Of a stretch of DNA of 5,121 bases, positions 1 to 5,121 are shown in pieces. Within the stretch, counting starts at the first letter, position 1. Every line of letters starts with the position of its first letter. The notes beneath the pieces were generated by a model that saw only the letters and a program-made list of their open reading frames with translations, did not search any database and was not told the DNA's origin. The translations under genes and the position numbers were made by a program. The stretch comes from Gammaproteobacteria bacterium (GTDB lineage: Bacteria; Pseudomonadota; Gammaproteobacteria; Arenicellales; JAHEKD01), in NCBI GenBank assembly GCA_024638545.1, contig JAHEKD010000233.1, positions 1 to 5,121 on the forward strand. The letters run 5' to 3'.

Positions 1-637
1 CCACCAAATTCTCTAAATGCGCACTGCCGGCATTGAGTAATGTGCTGCCGTTCGATTTAAACCAGCGGTGGGTTGGGCCGCTTTTATAACGTTTGTCATG
101 ATATGTATAGCGTGTATTCAGCGCCAGCACCACAAAACCGCCCTGGGCGTAATGGCGGGCATTGGTTTCAGCGGTCTCGTTGTAGTTGGTGCCTTCCTGG
201 GAAATATAATACGCCGTGCTTGAATACAGGCCACTTTGCTTTTCTGTTTTGAAGTTGCAACGGGTAACGCCCAGACAACCTGTTCGACCGCCACCGGGGA
301 TCAGGATCAAAACAGCACGCTTGCCGGGTTTTGAAGCGGTATCTGGCTTATATAAATCCAGCGTCAGCGGAATCCGGGTGACGAGATTGTAATTACTTTT
401 TACCGCCTTCGAACCGCTGCCGCTATACAGGTAATAGTTGGTGATGCCTCTGCCATAAACCAGATCATTGACTTTGGATACACTAAAAGCGTTTTGTGAA
501 TAATAACGTTTATAGTCCATTAAACCCTCTGCAAAACTGGGCTGAACTAATAACATCAACGCAATCAGGCCCAAAATAAATCGGCTTATCATTTTCGGGT
601 TTCGTTGGATTTTGGTTTCATTATTAATTAAAGTCAT
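1..637 (-). CDS. Secreted alpha/beta-hydrolase-like protein (esterase-like), N-terminal part; continues past the left edge
   Basis: I read 212 codons without a stop, from ATG at 637 to the window edge. Residues 16-36 form a signal peptide (Met-Ile-Ser-Arg, a hydrophobic core, then Pro-Ser-Phe-Ala), so the product is probably exported. Residues 85-117 look like the first strands of an alpha/beta hydrolase: LDLYKP (93-98), a hydrophobic strand, then PGGG (114-117), which occupies the place of the HGGG oxyanion-hole motif of carboxylesterase-like enzymes. A second strand, GGFVVLALNTRY (166-177), fits the next core element. The nucleophile Ser and the Asp/His of the triad would lie outside the window, so catalysis and substrate are unknown. 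Two cysteines (121, 127) could form a disulfide. The start at 637 has a good Shine-Dalgarno sequence. ATG at 592 would give a more typical short signal peptide but has no clear ribosome site. The fold is a motif-level call; the exact family is not known. Confidence 0.72.
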   Translation of the reverse strand, partial: MTLINNETKIQRNPKMISRFILGLIALMLLVQPSFAEGLMDYKRYYSQNAFSVSKVNDLVYGRGITNYYLYSGSGSKAVKSNYNLVTRIPLTLDLYKPDTASKPGKRAVLILIPGGGRTGCLGVTRCNFKTEKQSGLYSSTAYYISQEGTNYNETAETNARHYAQGGFVVLALNTRYTYHDKRYKSGPTHRWFKSNGSTLLNAGSAHLENLV

Positions 638-646
638 GTTGTTTCG

Positions 647-652
647 TCCTTT
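647..652 (-). promoter_or_regulatory. Ribosome binding site of the hydrolase-like gene
   Basis: The minus strand reads AAAGGA, 9 nt before ATG at 637. This favours the upstream ATG over the internal one at 592, which lacks a purine-rich sequence at the right distance. Confidence 0.55.
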
Positions 653-679
653 GGCAATAATATTATCTGGATGATGCTC

Positions 680-691
680 ACCATCTGTTAT
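680..691 (-). promoter_or_regulatory. Possible shared upstream element, copy before the hydrolase-like gene
   Basis: The minus strand reads ATAACAGATGGT, ending 43 bp before the ATG at 637. A copy differing at one base (ATAACAGATAGT) lies upstream of the metalloprotease gene. Both genes encode exported proteins and share the strand, so a common regulator is possible. The element matches no binding site I know. Confidence 0.2.
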
Positions 692-817
692 TAATTCTTT
701 TTATTTTGTACAGTTGGTATTTCGATTCGCTAGTTGAAGTTATCAACGCCAAATCTTAAAGAGGCTGAAGTTAAAAATAGATAACCTGTTGAATTAATAG
801 AAGAACGCAGGATCCGG

Positions 818-830
818 CACTCATTGACAG
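818..830. repeat. 13-bp direct repeat, copy 1
   Basis: CACTCATTGACAG occurs here and again at 957-969, identical over 13 bp and in the same orientation. Each copy includes TTGACA, the -35 consensus, but I see no good -10 at the right distance on the plus strand. The DNA between the copies has no terminal inverted repeats, so a transposon footprint is not supported. Confidence 0.5.
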
Positions 831-956
831 GGATTGGCTGTTGCAATAAGACAGGAGTATTGCTGATGAGACTGCACGGCGCGGACAGAAAAAGTGCAAA
901 ATGTTTATCATGGGCATAATCCTAAATTCATTTGTTTCTTAAAAGAGTATCAGTAT

Positions 957-969
957 CACTCATTGACAG
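957..969. repeat. 13-bp direct repeat, copy 2
   Basis: This is the second exact copy of CACTCATTGACAG, 139 bp after the first. Function unknown. Confidence 0.5.
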
Positions 970-989
970 TCACACCCCTTCCACTGAAC

Positions 990-1004
990 TAATCTTAAAG
1001 ATTA
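990..1004. repeat. 15-bp palindrome
   Basis: TAATCTT-A-AAGATTA has perfect 7-bp arms around one central base, a form typical of a dimeric regulator site or of chance in AT-rich DNA. The 11-bp core AATCTTAAAGA recurs at 752-762, nearer the hydrolase-like gene, which slightly favours a binding site. Confidence 0.35.
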
Positions 1005-1084
1005 TCCACCCAAAAATGCTAATTGTTATTATTGGGAATTTGCAAAAAAAAGACTAGGTATCATCAAACGAGGTTGCTGTACTC

Positions 1085-1115
1085 AGTCAGGTTTGTAATC
1101 TAATCTAACCTGACT
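1085..1115. repeat. Perfect 9-bp inverted repeat with 13-nt loop
   Basis: AGTCAGGTT (1085-1093) pairs with AACCTGACT (1107-1115). The loop contains a TAATC-TAATC tandem. No T-run follows on either strand, so it is not a standard intrinsic terminator. It lies 261 bp past the stop codon of the metalloprotease gene and could be an operator, an RNA 3'-end hairpin or a relic of a small repeat element. Confidence 0.45.
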
Positions 1116-1375
1116 TAAGCCAAAATGAATCAACGCAATATCATAGGAAGTTAGGTGAGGTGAGACGTTTAATAATGTTAAGGAAACTGTTTAGAATGAT
1201 ACTGAATGTAACAAGCCAGATAGATTGTCAGTACTTTAATCCGCATTTTTTGTACAAAGCATACTTATGCAGCAGTTGTGATTTTCAAGAGAAAACCTAA
1301 AGTCAGCCGAGTGGGCGTTGATTTTTGATTACAAAACGAGTTTCCTGGACTGGCTCGACTTGTTGAATTTAGCGG

Positions 1376-2587
1376 TTATTTGGGTATGCTGGTTTCTGAA
1401 ATAATCTCTCGAATAAAAAATGCCAATCTGGCCTTGCTGGTTGAATTCAGGAAAACAATATTATCCCAGTCATTATGGTCTTTTAATGCCGTCAAAAATC
1501 CACCACAACGTTTAACCTGAAAAGGATCTTCACTGTTTATATCAACATTGACCGGGGTTGAAAAATGTCCGCTGGCGTCCCAGTCCACAGGCTGAGTTTC
1601 ACAGACACCCTTAAATTCATTGAGTTTTATTTCTCTCAAAGTAATCCTGTCTCCCTTTGAATACGATAAAAGGCCATCGCCCCTTGCATCACAACTCGTG
1701 TTTTGATCAATGCCGGTAAACTGAAAGCGGTAATTCATGATTGAATTGTAATTGGGTTTGTAATTGCAGTTATGATTGCCACCATGGCGTAAATTGAGAT
1801 TATGTCCCAGCTCATGCATGATTGTATTAGCGACGAAATTAGAATTATTATAAAAACAGTAGAGCGAAACGATACTGTCATCACCCGGGAGTTCAGCCTG
1901 TCCGGAGCTGTCGCTGTTATTATTATAGCGATGTGTAAAAAGCATATAGTGAAAATAACCTATCCGATTACTGGCGAAATTAGCATTTTTATGTGCGATG
2001 AATTCATTACTGATGATTCCTCCTCCCAGCACACCGTTCGAATCAACAACCCTGTTGCCTCCGAATAACCCACCACCCTGACCATAATCCTGAATGATAT
2101 CAATCCCTGTCGATCCATCCGGGTTAGTCACCGGCGCCTGTAGGAACGCGAGTGCGATCTTATCAATAATTTCAGCCGTGGGTTTATGCGAATGAAATCC
2201 GCACTCATTGAAATCATTAAACCAGTCGTATTCGATAAATATATTTTTTCTTAATGGATTGGCACCCATGACGTGCAGCCGCAAACCTGCCTGTGTACCC
2301 AGAATTTCATCGCCATCTGTTATTCCGTCGCCGTCAGTATCGGCATTTAAGGGATCGGTGCCGGTATTCTTCCTGTTTTTATAAATGCCTGTATTGGTTT
2401 CAAAACAATCGCTTATCCTGTCACCATCTGTGTCCAGATCGTCATTGCATTCAACTTCGTAGTGAACAGCTTCATGCTCCAGTAAGAGTATACTGATTGC
2501 TGGATTTAAAGTTGCCGCAATAACTGTGACCTTACTACTTAACATTGAGAGAATAGTGATAATGATCAACTTACCAAAGATGTGCAT
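1376..2587 (-). CDS. Secreted zinc metalloprotease-like protein with calcium-binding (thrombospondin type 3-like) repeats
   Basis: This is a 403-residue protein with an N-terminal signal peptide (about 1-25, hydrophobic core, cut near Ala24-Ala25), so it is probably exported. Residues 49-94 hold two Asp-rich calcium-loop motifs, DLDTDGDRISDCFE and DADTDGDGITDGDE in outline, like thrombospondin type 3 repeats. The catalytic region has HELGH (258-262), a third His at 268 (HELGHNLNLRHGG), and a downstream SIMNY (282-286) that fits the metzincin Met-turn. Zinc ligands would be His258, His262 and His268, with Glu259 as general base. The usual Gly of HExxHxxGxxH is Asn265 here. Cysteines at 47, 61, 129, 244, 274, 299 and 329 suit an oxidised extracytoplasmic protein. 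ATG at 2587 has GGGG 7 nt upstream. A 104-bp gap separates it from the ymdB-like gene, so it probably has its own promoter. Substrate unknown; the protease class is well supported, but activity is inferred. Confidence 0.85.
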   Translation of the reverse strand: MHIFGKLIIITILSMLSSKVTVIAATLNPAISILLLEHEAVHYEVECNDDLDTDGDRISDCFETNTGIYKNRKNTGTDPLNADTDGDGITDGDEILGTQAGLRLHVMGANPLRKNIFIEYDWFNDFNECGFHSHKPTAEIIDKIALAFLQAPVTNPDGSTGIDIIQDYGQGGGLFGGNRVVDSNGVLGGGIISNEFIAHKNANFASNRIGYFHYMLFTHRYNNNSDSSGQAELPGDDSIVSLYCFYNNSNFVANTIMHELGHNLNLRHGGNHNCNYKPNYNSIMNYRFQFTGIDQNTSCDARGDGLLSYSKGDRITLREIKLNEFKGVCETQPVDWDASGHFSTPVNVDINSEDPFQVKRCGGFLTALKDHNDWDNIVFLNSTSKARLAFFIREIISETSIPK

Positions 2588-2620
2588 TGCCTTACCCCAG
2601 ACATAATTTGTAGAACTAAT

Positions 2621-2632
2621 ACTATCTGTTAT
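2621..2632 (-). promoter_or_regulatory. Possible shared upstream element, copy before the metalloprotease gene
   Basis: The minus strand reads ATAACAGATAGT, ending 34 bp before the ATG at 2587. It matches 11 of 12 bases of the element at 680-691. The gap 2588-2691 is very AT-rich and includes a perfect TATAAT on the minus strand (2686-2691), but no matching -35 lies at standard spacing, so I do not call a promoter. Confidence 0.2.
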
Positions 2633-2691
2633 GTTCTATCTATATTAATAACTATTTATAGCAGACTATTTACGGCCTAAAATTCATTATA

Positions 2692-3471
2692 TCACTTAGT
2701 ATGGACTCGACGGATATTTTGGCTCAAGCCTGATTTTTCATCAATTTCGACAATAACGCCCCGAAGTTCGGCTAAACCGTCAGCAACTTCGAGCCTTTGC
2801 GGTAATTTAGTCAGAAATCGATTCAATGATGGCCCCGGCTTCATGCCAATCACTGAATCGTAGCACCCAGTCATGCCTACATCAGATATATAAGCGGTGC
2901 CCCCCGGGAAAATACGTTCATCAGCCGTCGGTACATGCGTATGTGTGCCCACAACCGCAGCAACTCTGCCGTCAAGATAATATGTAAACGCCTGTTTTTC
3001 ACTACTTGCTTCTGCATGAAAGTCGACGAAAACAATATCCACCAGTTCATTTAACTGTTCCAATAAGTGATCCATTGTCTTAAATGGGCAGGCTAATGTG
3101 GTTCCCATAAACACCTGCCCCATCATGTTTATAACCGCAATTTTCGATCCATCCTTGGCGCTGACAATCGTGTAACCCTGGCCGGGCGTGCCCTCGGGAA
3201 AGTTAGCAGGACGTATTAAACGCGGCTCATTATCAATACAGTTAAAAATTTCCTTTCTGTCCCAGATATGGTTCCCACTGGTTAGCACATCACAGCCAAG
3301 GGCAAAAAATTCATCCACAATTTTCGGGGTAACACCAAATCCTGCAGCTGCGTTCTCACAATTAACAACGACCAGATCAGGAGAAAGCTCCTCAACGAGA
3401 AATTTGAGCCTGTCTGCCAGGACCTTACGACCGCTTTTCCCAACAATGTCTCCAATGAATAATAGTTGCAA
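2692..3471 (-). CDS. ymdB: TIGR00282/YmdB-family metallophosphoesterase
   Basis: The 259-residue protein spans the full family length (about 260-266). All metal ligands described for Bacillus YmdB are in place: Asp8 (IGDIVG), Glu39-Asn40 (NCEN), Asn67-His68 (GNHIWD), His152 (DFHAE), and His177 and His179 (GTHTHVPT). Known members are dinuclear-metal phosphodiesterases that cleave cyclic nucleotides, notably 2',3'-cAMP in Bacillus subtilis, where YmdB affects biofilm and motility decisions. The cellular substrate here is inferred. There is no signal peptide, so it acts in the cytoplasm. It starts at TTG: no ATG lies nearby, residue 1 aligns with the family start, and AGGGAG sits 7 nt upstream. 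That ribosome site is inside the last codons of fau, suggesting coupled translation. It is not related to E. coli YmdB, a macrodomain protein with the same name. Confidence 0.9.
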   Translation of the reverse strand: MQLLFIGDIVGKSGRKVLADRLKFLVEELSPDLVVVNCENAAAGFGVTPKIVDEFFALGCDVLTSGNHIWDRKEIFNCIDNEPRLIRPANFPEGTPGQGYTIVSAKDGSKIAVINMMGQVFMGTTLACPFKTMDHLLEQLNELVDIVFVDFHAEASSEKQAFTYYLDGRVAAVVGTHTHVPTADERIFPGGTAYISDVGMTGCYDSVIGMKPGPSLNRFLTKLPQRLEVADGLAELRGVIVEIDEKSGLSQNIRRVHTK

Positions 3472-3475
3472 TTGA

Positions 3476-4114
3476 TTACTCCCTGTGATGATGGGGTATA
3501 TTTACCGACGCTTGATTGTCGGCTTTGTAGATGGCTTTATCAGTCACTATCATCTCAAGCGGTATGTCCCAGTGATCAGCCGTAATAGTTTCAGCTTTTT
3601 GTATCTCATGCGCAATTCCAATTAACTTCGGTCTGTGCCAGAATCTTCGTGTCGACATAAAAGCCAAGGAAGCATCGTAAAACCCGCCACCCATTCCAAC
3701 GCGGCGCCCGCCCTCGTCGAAGGCAACCAGCGGTAATAAAATTAGGTCAAGATGTGCCGGCTTGAGCCACTTGAAGGCGGATACAACAGGTGAAAGTATT
3801 CCCAGTCGATCCGGCTCTAGTCGACTGCCCCGCCTGACCGGGGCAAAAAATAATTTTGGTTTTCGGCCGGGGAAAATAATGGGATAATAACAGCGTTTAG
3901 ACATAGACAAAGCCTTTACCATAGCCAGGCCCGGATCTATTTCCCCGTCATTTGGAAAGTACATGCTGATTCGTTTGGCTCGGATGTATGACTTGACCTG
4001 GAGAAGGTTTTTCATCAGATTAGCTGCAGCCCTGTCCTGCTCGTGTTCATCAAGCTCACGCCGCTTTTGACGCATCTCCTTGCGCAGGTTTTGTTTTGAC
4101 TCAACTGGTCGCAT
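3476..4114 (-). CDS. fau: 5-formyltetrahydrofolate cyclo-ligase (5,10-methenyltetrahydrofolate synthetase)
   Basis: The 212-residue cytosolic enzyme converts 5-formyltetrahydrofolate to 5,10-methenyltetrahydrofolate using ATP, returning a storage or inhibitory folate to the active one-carbon pool. Family landmarks are visible in order: a basic N-terminal helix (RKEMRQKRREL, 11-21), YFPNDGEID (52-60), RLGILSP (103-109), the ATP/phosphate loop after a hydrophobic strand, RRVGMGGGFYD (137-147), and HWDIPLEMIVTDK (181-193) near the C-terminus. Length is close to the roughly 200 residues usual for the family. The start is ATG at 4114; its ribosome site is weak. It lies downstream of the 6S RNA on the same strand, as ygfA/fau does in E. 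coli, where the two are co-transcribed, and it is followed after 4 nt by the ymdB-like gene. The His-rich tail (HHHRE) is encoded by the bases that carry the next gene's ribosome site. Confidence 0.95.
   Translation of the reverse strand: MRPVESKQNLRKEMRQKRRELDEHEQDRAAANLMKNLLQVKSYIRAKRISMYFPNDGEIDPGLAMVKALSMSKRCYYPIIFPGRKPKLFFAPVRRGSRLEPDRLGILSPVVSAFKWLKPAHLDLILLPLVAFDEGGRRVGMGGGFYDASLAFMSTRRFWHRPKLIGIAHEIQKAETITADHWDIPLEMIVTDKAIYKADNQASVNIPHHHRE
3479..3484 (-). promoter_or_regulatory. Ribosome binding site fixing the TTG start of the ymdB-like gene
   Basis: AGGGAG on the minus strand overlaps the final Arg-Glu codons of fau and stands 7 nt before TTG at 3471. It supports the non-ATG start and coupling to fau. 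Confidence 0.65.
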
Positions 4115-4208
4115 TGGCGTTTGTAAAATTATTGTAGCTGGCCCGTATCCTGGCCTTGTAAAGTAGTTCCTGAATGAGATGTAGTTATCATTACCCCAAA
4201 GTTTTGAT

Positions 4209-4240
4209 GCAGTGTCTGCTCAAGACGACACGAAAGTGTC
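4209..4240 (-). repeat. Two small adjacent hairpins between 6S RNA and fau
   Basis: GCAG-TGT-CTGC (4209-4219) and GACAC-GAAA-GTGTC (4227-4240) are perfect short inverted repeats in the roughly 180-nt spacer that would form the leader of fau. No T-run follows either on the minus strand, so they are not a standard terminator. They may matter for 3' processing of the 6S precursor or for fau translation, or may be chance. Confidence 0.3.
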
Positions 4241-4295
4241 TTATAACGTAAAATAACGCAAAAAACGGACTCGTAACTAAACAAGCAATCATTGA

Positions 4296-4480
4296 GTGGT
4301 GTTACCCGTATATGCCGTATCGTTCATGTACCTTGAACCAAAAGGTTCAAGTGGGTGTCCCATCCGCAGCATCAGGATGACCTAAACGGTCATACACAAC
4401 AGCCCGGATTTCCAACTCCCAAAATATGGTTTAGGTTCTAAGGATATTCAGAACTTCTCGAACACAACAGGCAACACCAA
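4296..4480 (-). ncRNA. ssrS: 6S RNA
   Basis: 6S RNA binds the housekeeping sigma factor-RNA polymerase holoenzyme by imitating an open promoter and lowers transcription in stationary phase. Here it lies between zapA and fau in the same orientation, its usual place in gammaproteobacteria. The 5' arm GGUGUUGCCUGU (4478-4467) pairs with ACGGGUAACACC (4309-4298), giving a 12-bp closing stem with two G-U pairs. UGUGUUCG just inside it resembles the conserved start of E. coli 6S. On the 3' side, CUUGAACC and GGUUCAAG (4332-4351) form the hairpin found at the same place in E. coli 6S, followed by a CGGCAU also seen there. AUGACC/GGUCAU (4377-4393) caps the molecule at its midpoint, with AUCCG/CGGAU (4405-4409 with 4362-4366) below it. 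The implied length of about 185 nt matches the 184 nt of E. coli. Exact ends are estimated. Confidence 0.88.
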
Positions 4481-4524
4481 AAATGATCGGAAAACAGCTG
4501 CATTCATCATTTCAACAGTCCGTT

Positions 4525-4554
4525 CGTATAATTTTACTACTTATTTGATTACAA
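4525..4554 (-). promoter_or_regulatory. Candidate promoter upstream of 6S RNA
   Basis: The minus strand has TTGTAA (4549-4554) and TATACG (4525-4530), 18 bp apart, each matching 4 of 6 consensus bases. It would start a precursor about 40 nt longer than mature 6S. A GATCAT at 4483-4488 could be a proximal -10, but its -35 is poor. Placement is uncertain. Confidence 0.25.
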
Positions 4555-4649
4555 ATCCTTACTTTATCTTTCTTTGCCTGCCATCCCTCACCCTTAGTGT
4601 GTGTCTTAATGCTGAATTTATCGAATACTGGTTTTTCGCTGGAATCGTG

Positions 4650-4961
4650 CTAAATTGACAGCTGGTTTTGTTCTTCTATAACTGAATCAATTTTATTTGT
4701 CATGCGCTGCATCTGGCTGCCTAAATCACCGGAACTTTGAACCTGTGTACGCTCCTCCAGTAGATCGCTTGCTATATTCAGAGCGGCTAAAAGCGCACAT
4801 CGGTCTAGACCAATCACCTTGCCGTTTTTCTGTACTTCCAGCAGGCGCGACTCAACCATATTCACGGCCGCAGTTAATATTTCGCGTTTGTCTTCCTCAC
4901 ATCCAATTACGAAGCTCCGCCCACCCAGAGTAATTTTTACACCTTTTGTTTTTGTTTTCAC
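4650..4961 (-). CDS. zapA: Cell division protein ZapA
   Basis: ZapA is a small cytoplasmic protein that binds FtsZ and bundles its filaments, stabilising the division ring. This 103-residue copy has the family layout: an N-terminal beta region (VKITLGGRSFVIGCEEDKRE, about 8-27), a helix with the VESRL segment, the characteristic IGLDR-ALLAALNIASDLL stretch (about 50-68), and a C-terminal coiled coil (about 80-101) used for dimer and tetramer assembly. Length is normal. The start is either GTG at 4961 or TTG at 4964; AGGAG lies 10 or 7 nt upstream respectively. I chose GTG as the more common start, but TTG cannot be excluded and adds one residue. It starts a few bases after the stop of the TIGR02449-type gene, so the two are probably an operon. 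The 6S RNA follows about 170 nt downstream. Confidence 0.93.
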   Translation of the reverse strand: MKTKTKGVKITLGGRSFVIGCEEDKREILTAAVNMVESRLLEVQKNGKVIGLDRCALLAALNIASDLLEERTQVQSSGDLGSQMQRMTNKIDSVIEEQNQLSI

Positions 4962-4966
4962 CAAGG

Positions 4967-5121
4967 CTAGTCTCCTGTCTTTATGTCTTTAAGACGGGTC
5001 ATAATACTATCAAGCCGTTTTCTTGCCATTCGGTTTTTCTCACTCAATACCGTATGATCCTTGCGTAACTCCTCATTTTTAAGTCGCAGATGCAAATTTT
5101 CCTCTTTTAGCGAACGATAAA
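4967..5121 (-). CDS. TIGR02449-type small coiled-coil protein, C-terminal part; start lies beyond the right edge
   Basis: The last 50 residues are visible, ending at TAG (4969-4967). They are highly charged with heptad-like leucines (SLKEENLHLRLKNEELRK, then VLSEKNRMARKRLDSIMTRLK), predicting one continuous coiled coil. This pattern, EEN-L-LR near the start and EKN-AR-R-D-MI-RLK at the end, fits the TIGR02449 family of about 65-70 residues that lies next to zapA in many gammaproteobacteria. The family has been likened to the division factor ZapB because of its size and coiled coil, but its function is not established to my knowledge. Perhaps 15-20 residues are missing from the N-terminus. It overlaps the zapA ribosome site, so expression of the two is likely linked. 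Confidence 0.8.
   Translation of the reverse strand, partial: YRSLKEENLHLRLKNEELRKDHTVLSEKNRMARKRLDSIMTRLKDIKTGD
4972..4976 (-). promoter_or_regulatory. Ribosome binding site of zapA inside the upstream gene
   Basis: AGGAG on the minus strand lies within the final codons of the upstream coiled-coil gene. It serves a TTG (7 nt) or GTG (10 nt) start and suggests translational coupling. Confidence 0.6.

Larger units (their letters stand above)
638..1374. other. Long non-coding stretch between the metalloprotease and hydrolase-like genes
   Basis: These 737 bases are AT-rich, and I find no convincing gene on either strand. The longest start-to-stop reading I noticed is a 41-codon plus-strand frame (1175-1300) with no well-placed ribosome site and no recognised motif. 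The stretch holds a 13-bp direct repeat, a 15-bp palindrome and a 9-bp inverted repeat, each listed separately. It also has an A8 run near 1044-1051 (T8 on the minus strand) with no hairpin directly before it, so I do not call a terminator. It must contain the 3' end of the metalloprotease transcript and the promoter of the hydrolase-like gene, but neither can be placed firmly. Confidence 0.6.

Noticed and set aside
831..956. Small mobile element between the 13-bp direct repeats
   Set aside because: The interval has no terminal inverted repeats and no transposase fragment, and a 13-bp duplication is longer than that of most common insertion sequences.
1044..1051. T8 run on the minus strand as a terminator of the metalloprotease gene
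   Set aside because: No GC-containing hairpin lies directly before it; the nearest stem (1085-1115) is more than 30 nt away.
1175..1300. 41-codon plus-strand frame with a CSSC motif in the non-coding gap
   Set aside because: The purine-rich stretch upstream is too far from the ATG, the length is within chance for AT-rich DNA, and no family is recognised.
1802..2068. 88-codon plus-strand reading frame inside the metalloprotease gene
   Set aside because: It is fully antisense to a well-supported coding region, has no recognisable motif, and its composition mirrors the opposite-strand gene.
2293..2496. 67-codon plus-strand reading frame
   Set aside because: It is antisense to the calcium-repeat coding part of the metalloprotease; the His/Arg/Cys-rich translation is a by-product of Asp-rich codons on the other strand.
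3188..3475. 95-codon plus-strand reading frame
   Set aside because: It is antisense to the conserved N-terminal half of the YmdB-type enzyme and shows no family signature.
4332..4351. CTTGAACC/GGTTCAAG hairpin read as a plus-strand 6S RNA or as an intrinsic terminator
   Set aside because: The hairpin is palindromic and looks alike on both strands. The long closing stem and the zapA-fau orientation support the minus strand, and no T-run follows it on either strand.
4697..4933. 78-codon plus-strand reading frame
   Set aside because: It is antisense to zapA and has no motif.

Overview
The window looks like a chromosomal piece of a moderately AT-rich gammaproteobacterium. The strongest evidence is the order TIGR02449-type coiled-coil gene, zapA, 6S RNA, fau (5-formyltetrahydrofolate cyclo-ligase), which is the usual gammaproteobacterial arrangement around ssrS. 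The genus cannot be told from the sequence. All recognised genes lie on the minus strand, so transcription runs from high to low coordinates.

Conserved half (about 2692-5121). The C-terminal 50 residues of a small coiled-coil protein (TIGR02449 type) run off the right edge. zapA (4650-4961) follows immediately and encodes the FtsZ-associated division protein. A 6S RNA (about 4296-4480) sits in the gap between zapA and fau. It was recognised from a 12-bp closing stem, the conserved CUUGAACC/GGUUCAAG hairpin on its 3' side and a central apical hairpin. fau (3476-4114) is followed after 4 nt by a TIGR00282/YmdB-type metallophosphodiesterase gene (2692-3471). That gene appears to start at TTG, with its Shine-Dalgarno sequence inside the last codons of fau, so the two are probably translationally coupled. 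Together these genes link cell division, stationary-phase control of RNA polymerase, folate repair and probably cyclic-nucleotide or RNA-end metabolism.

Accessory half (1-2691). A secreted, calcium-binding-repeat zinc metalloprotease (1376-2587) carries HExxH, a third His and a Met-turn, but has Asn in place of the usual Gly of the metzincin motif. After a 738-bp non-coding stretch comes the N-terminal part (212 residues) of a secreted alpha/beta-hydrolase-like protein that runs off the left edge. Both encode exported proteins, and a near-identical 12-bp element lies 30-45 bp upstream of each start. The non-coding stretch holds a perfect 9-bp inverted repeat, a 15-bp palindrome and a 13-bp direct repeat, but no convincing gene.

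No clearly new multi-gene system is visible. The points most worth a second look are the 6S RNA (easily missed by gene callers), the fau-ymdB coupling, and the variant metalloprotease.
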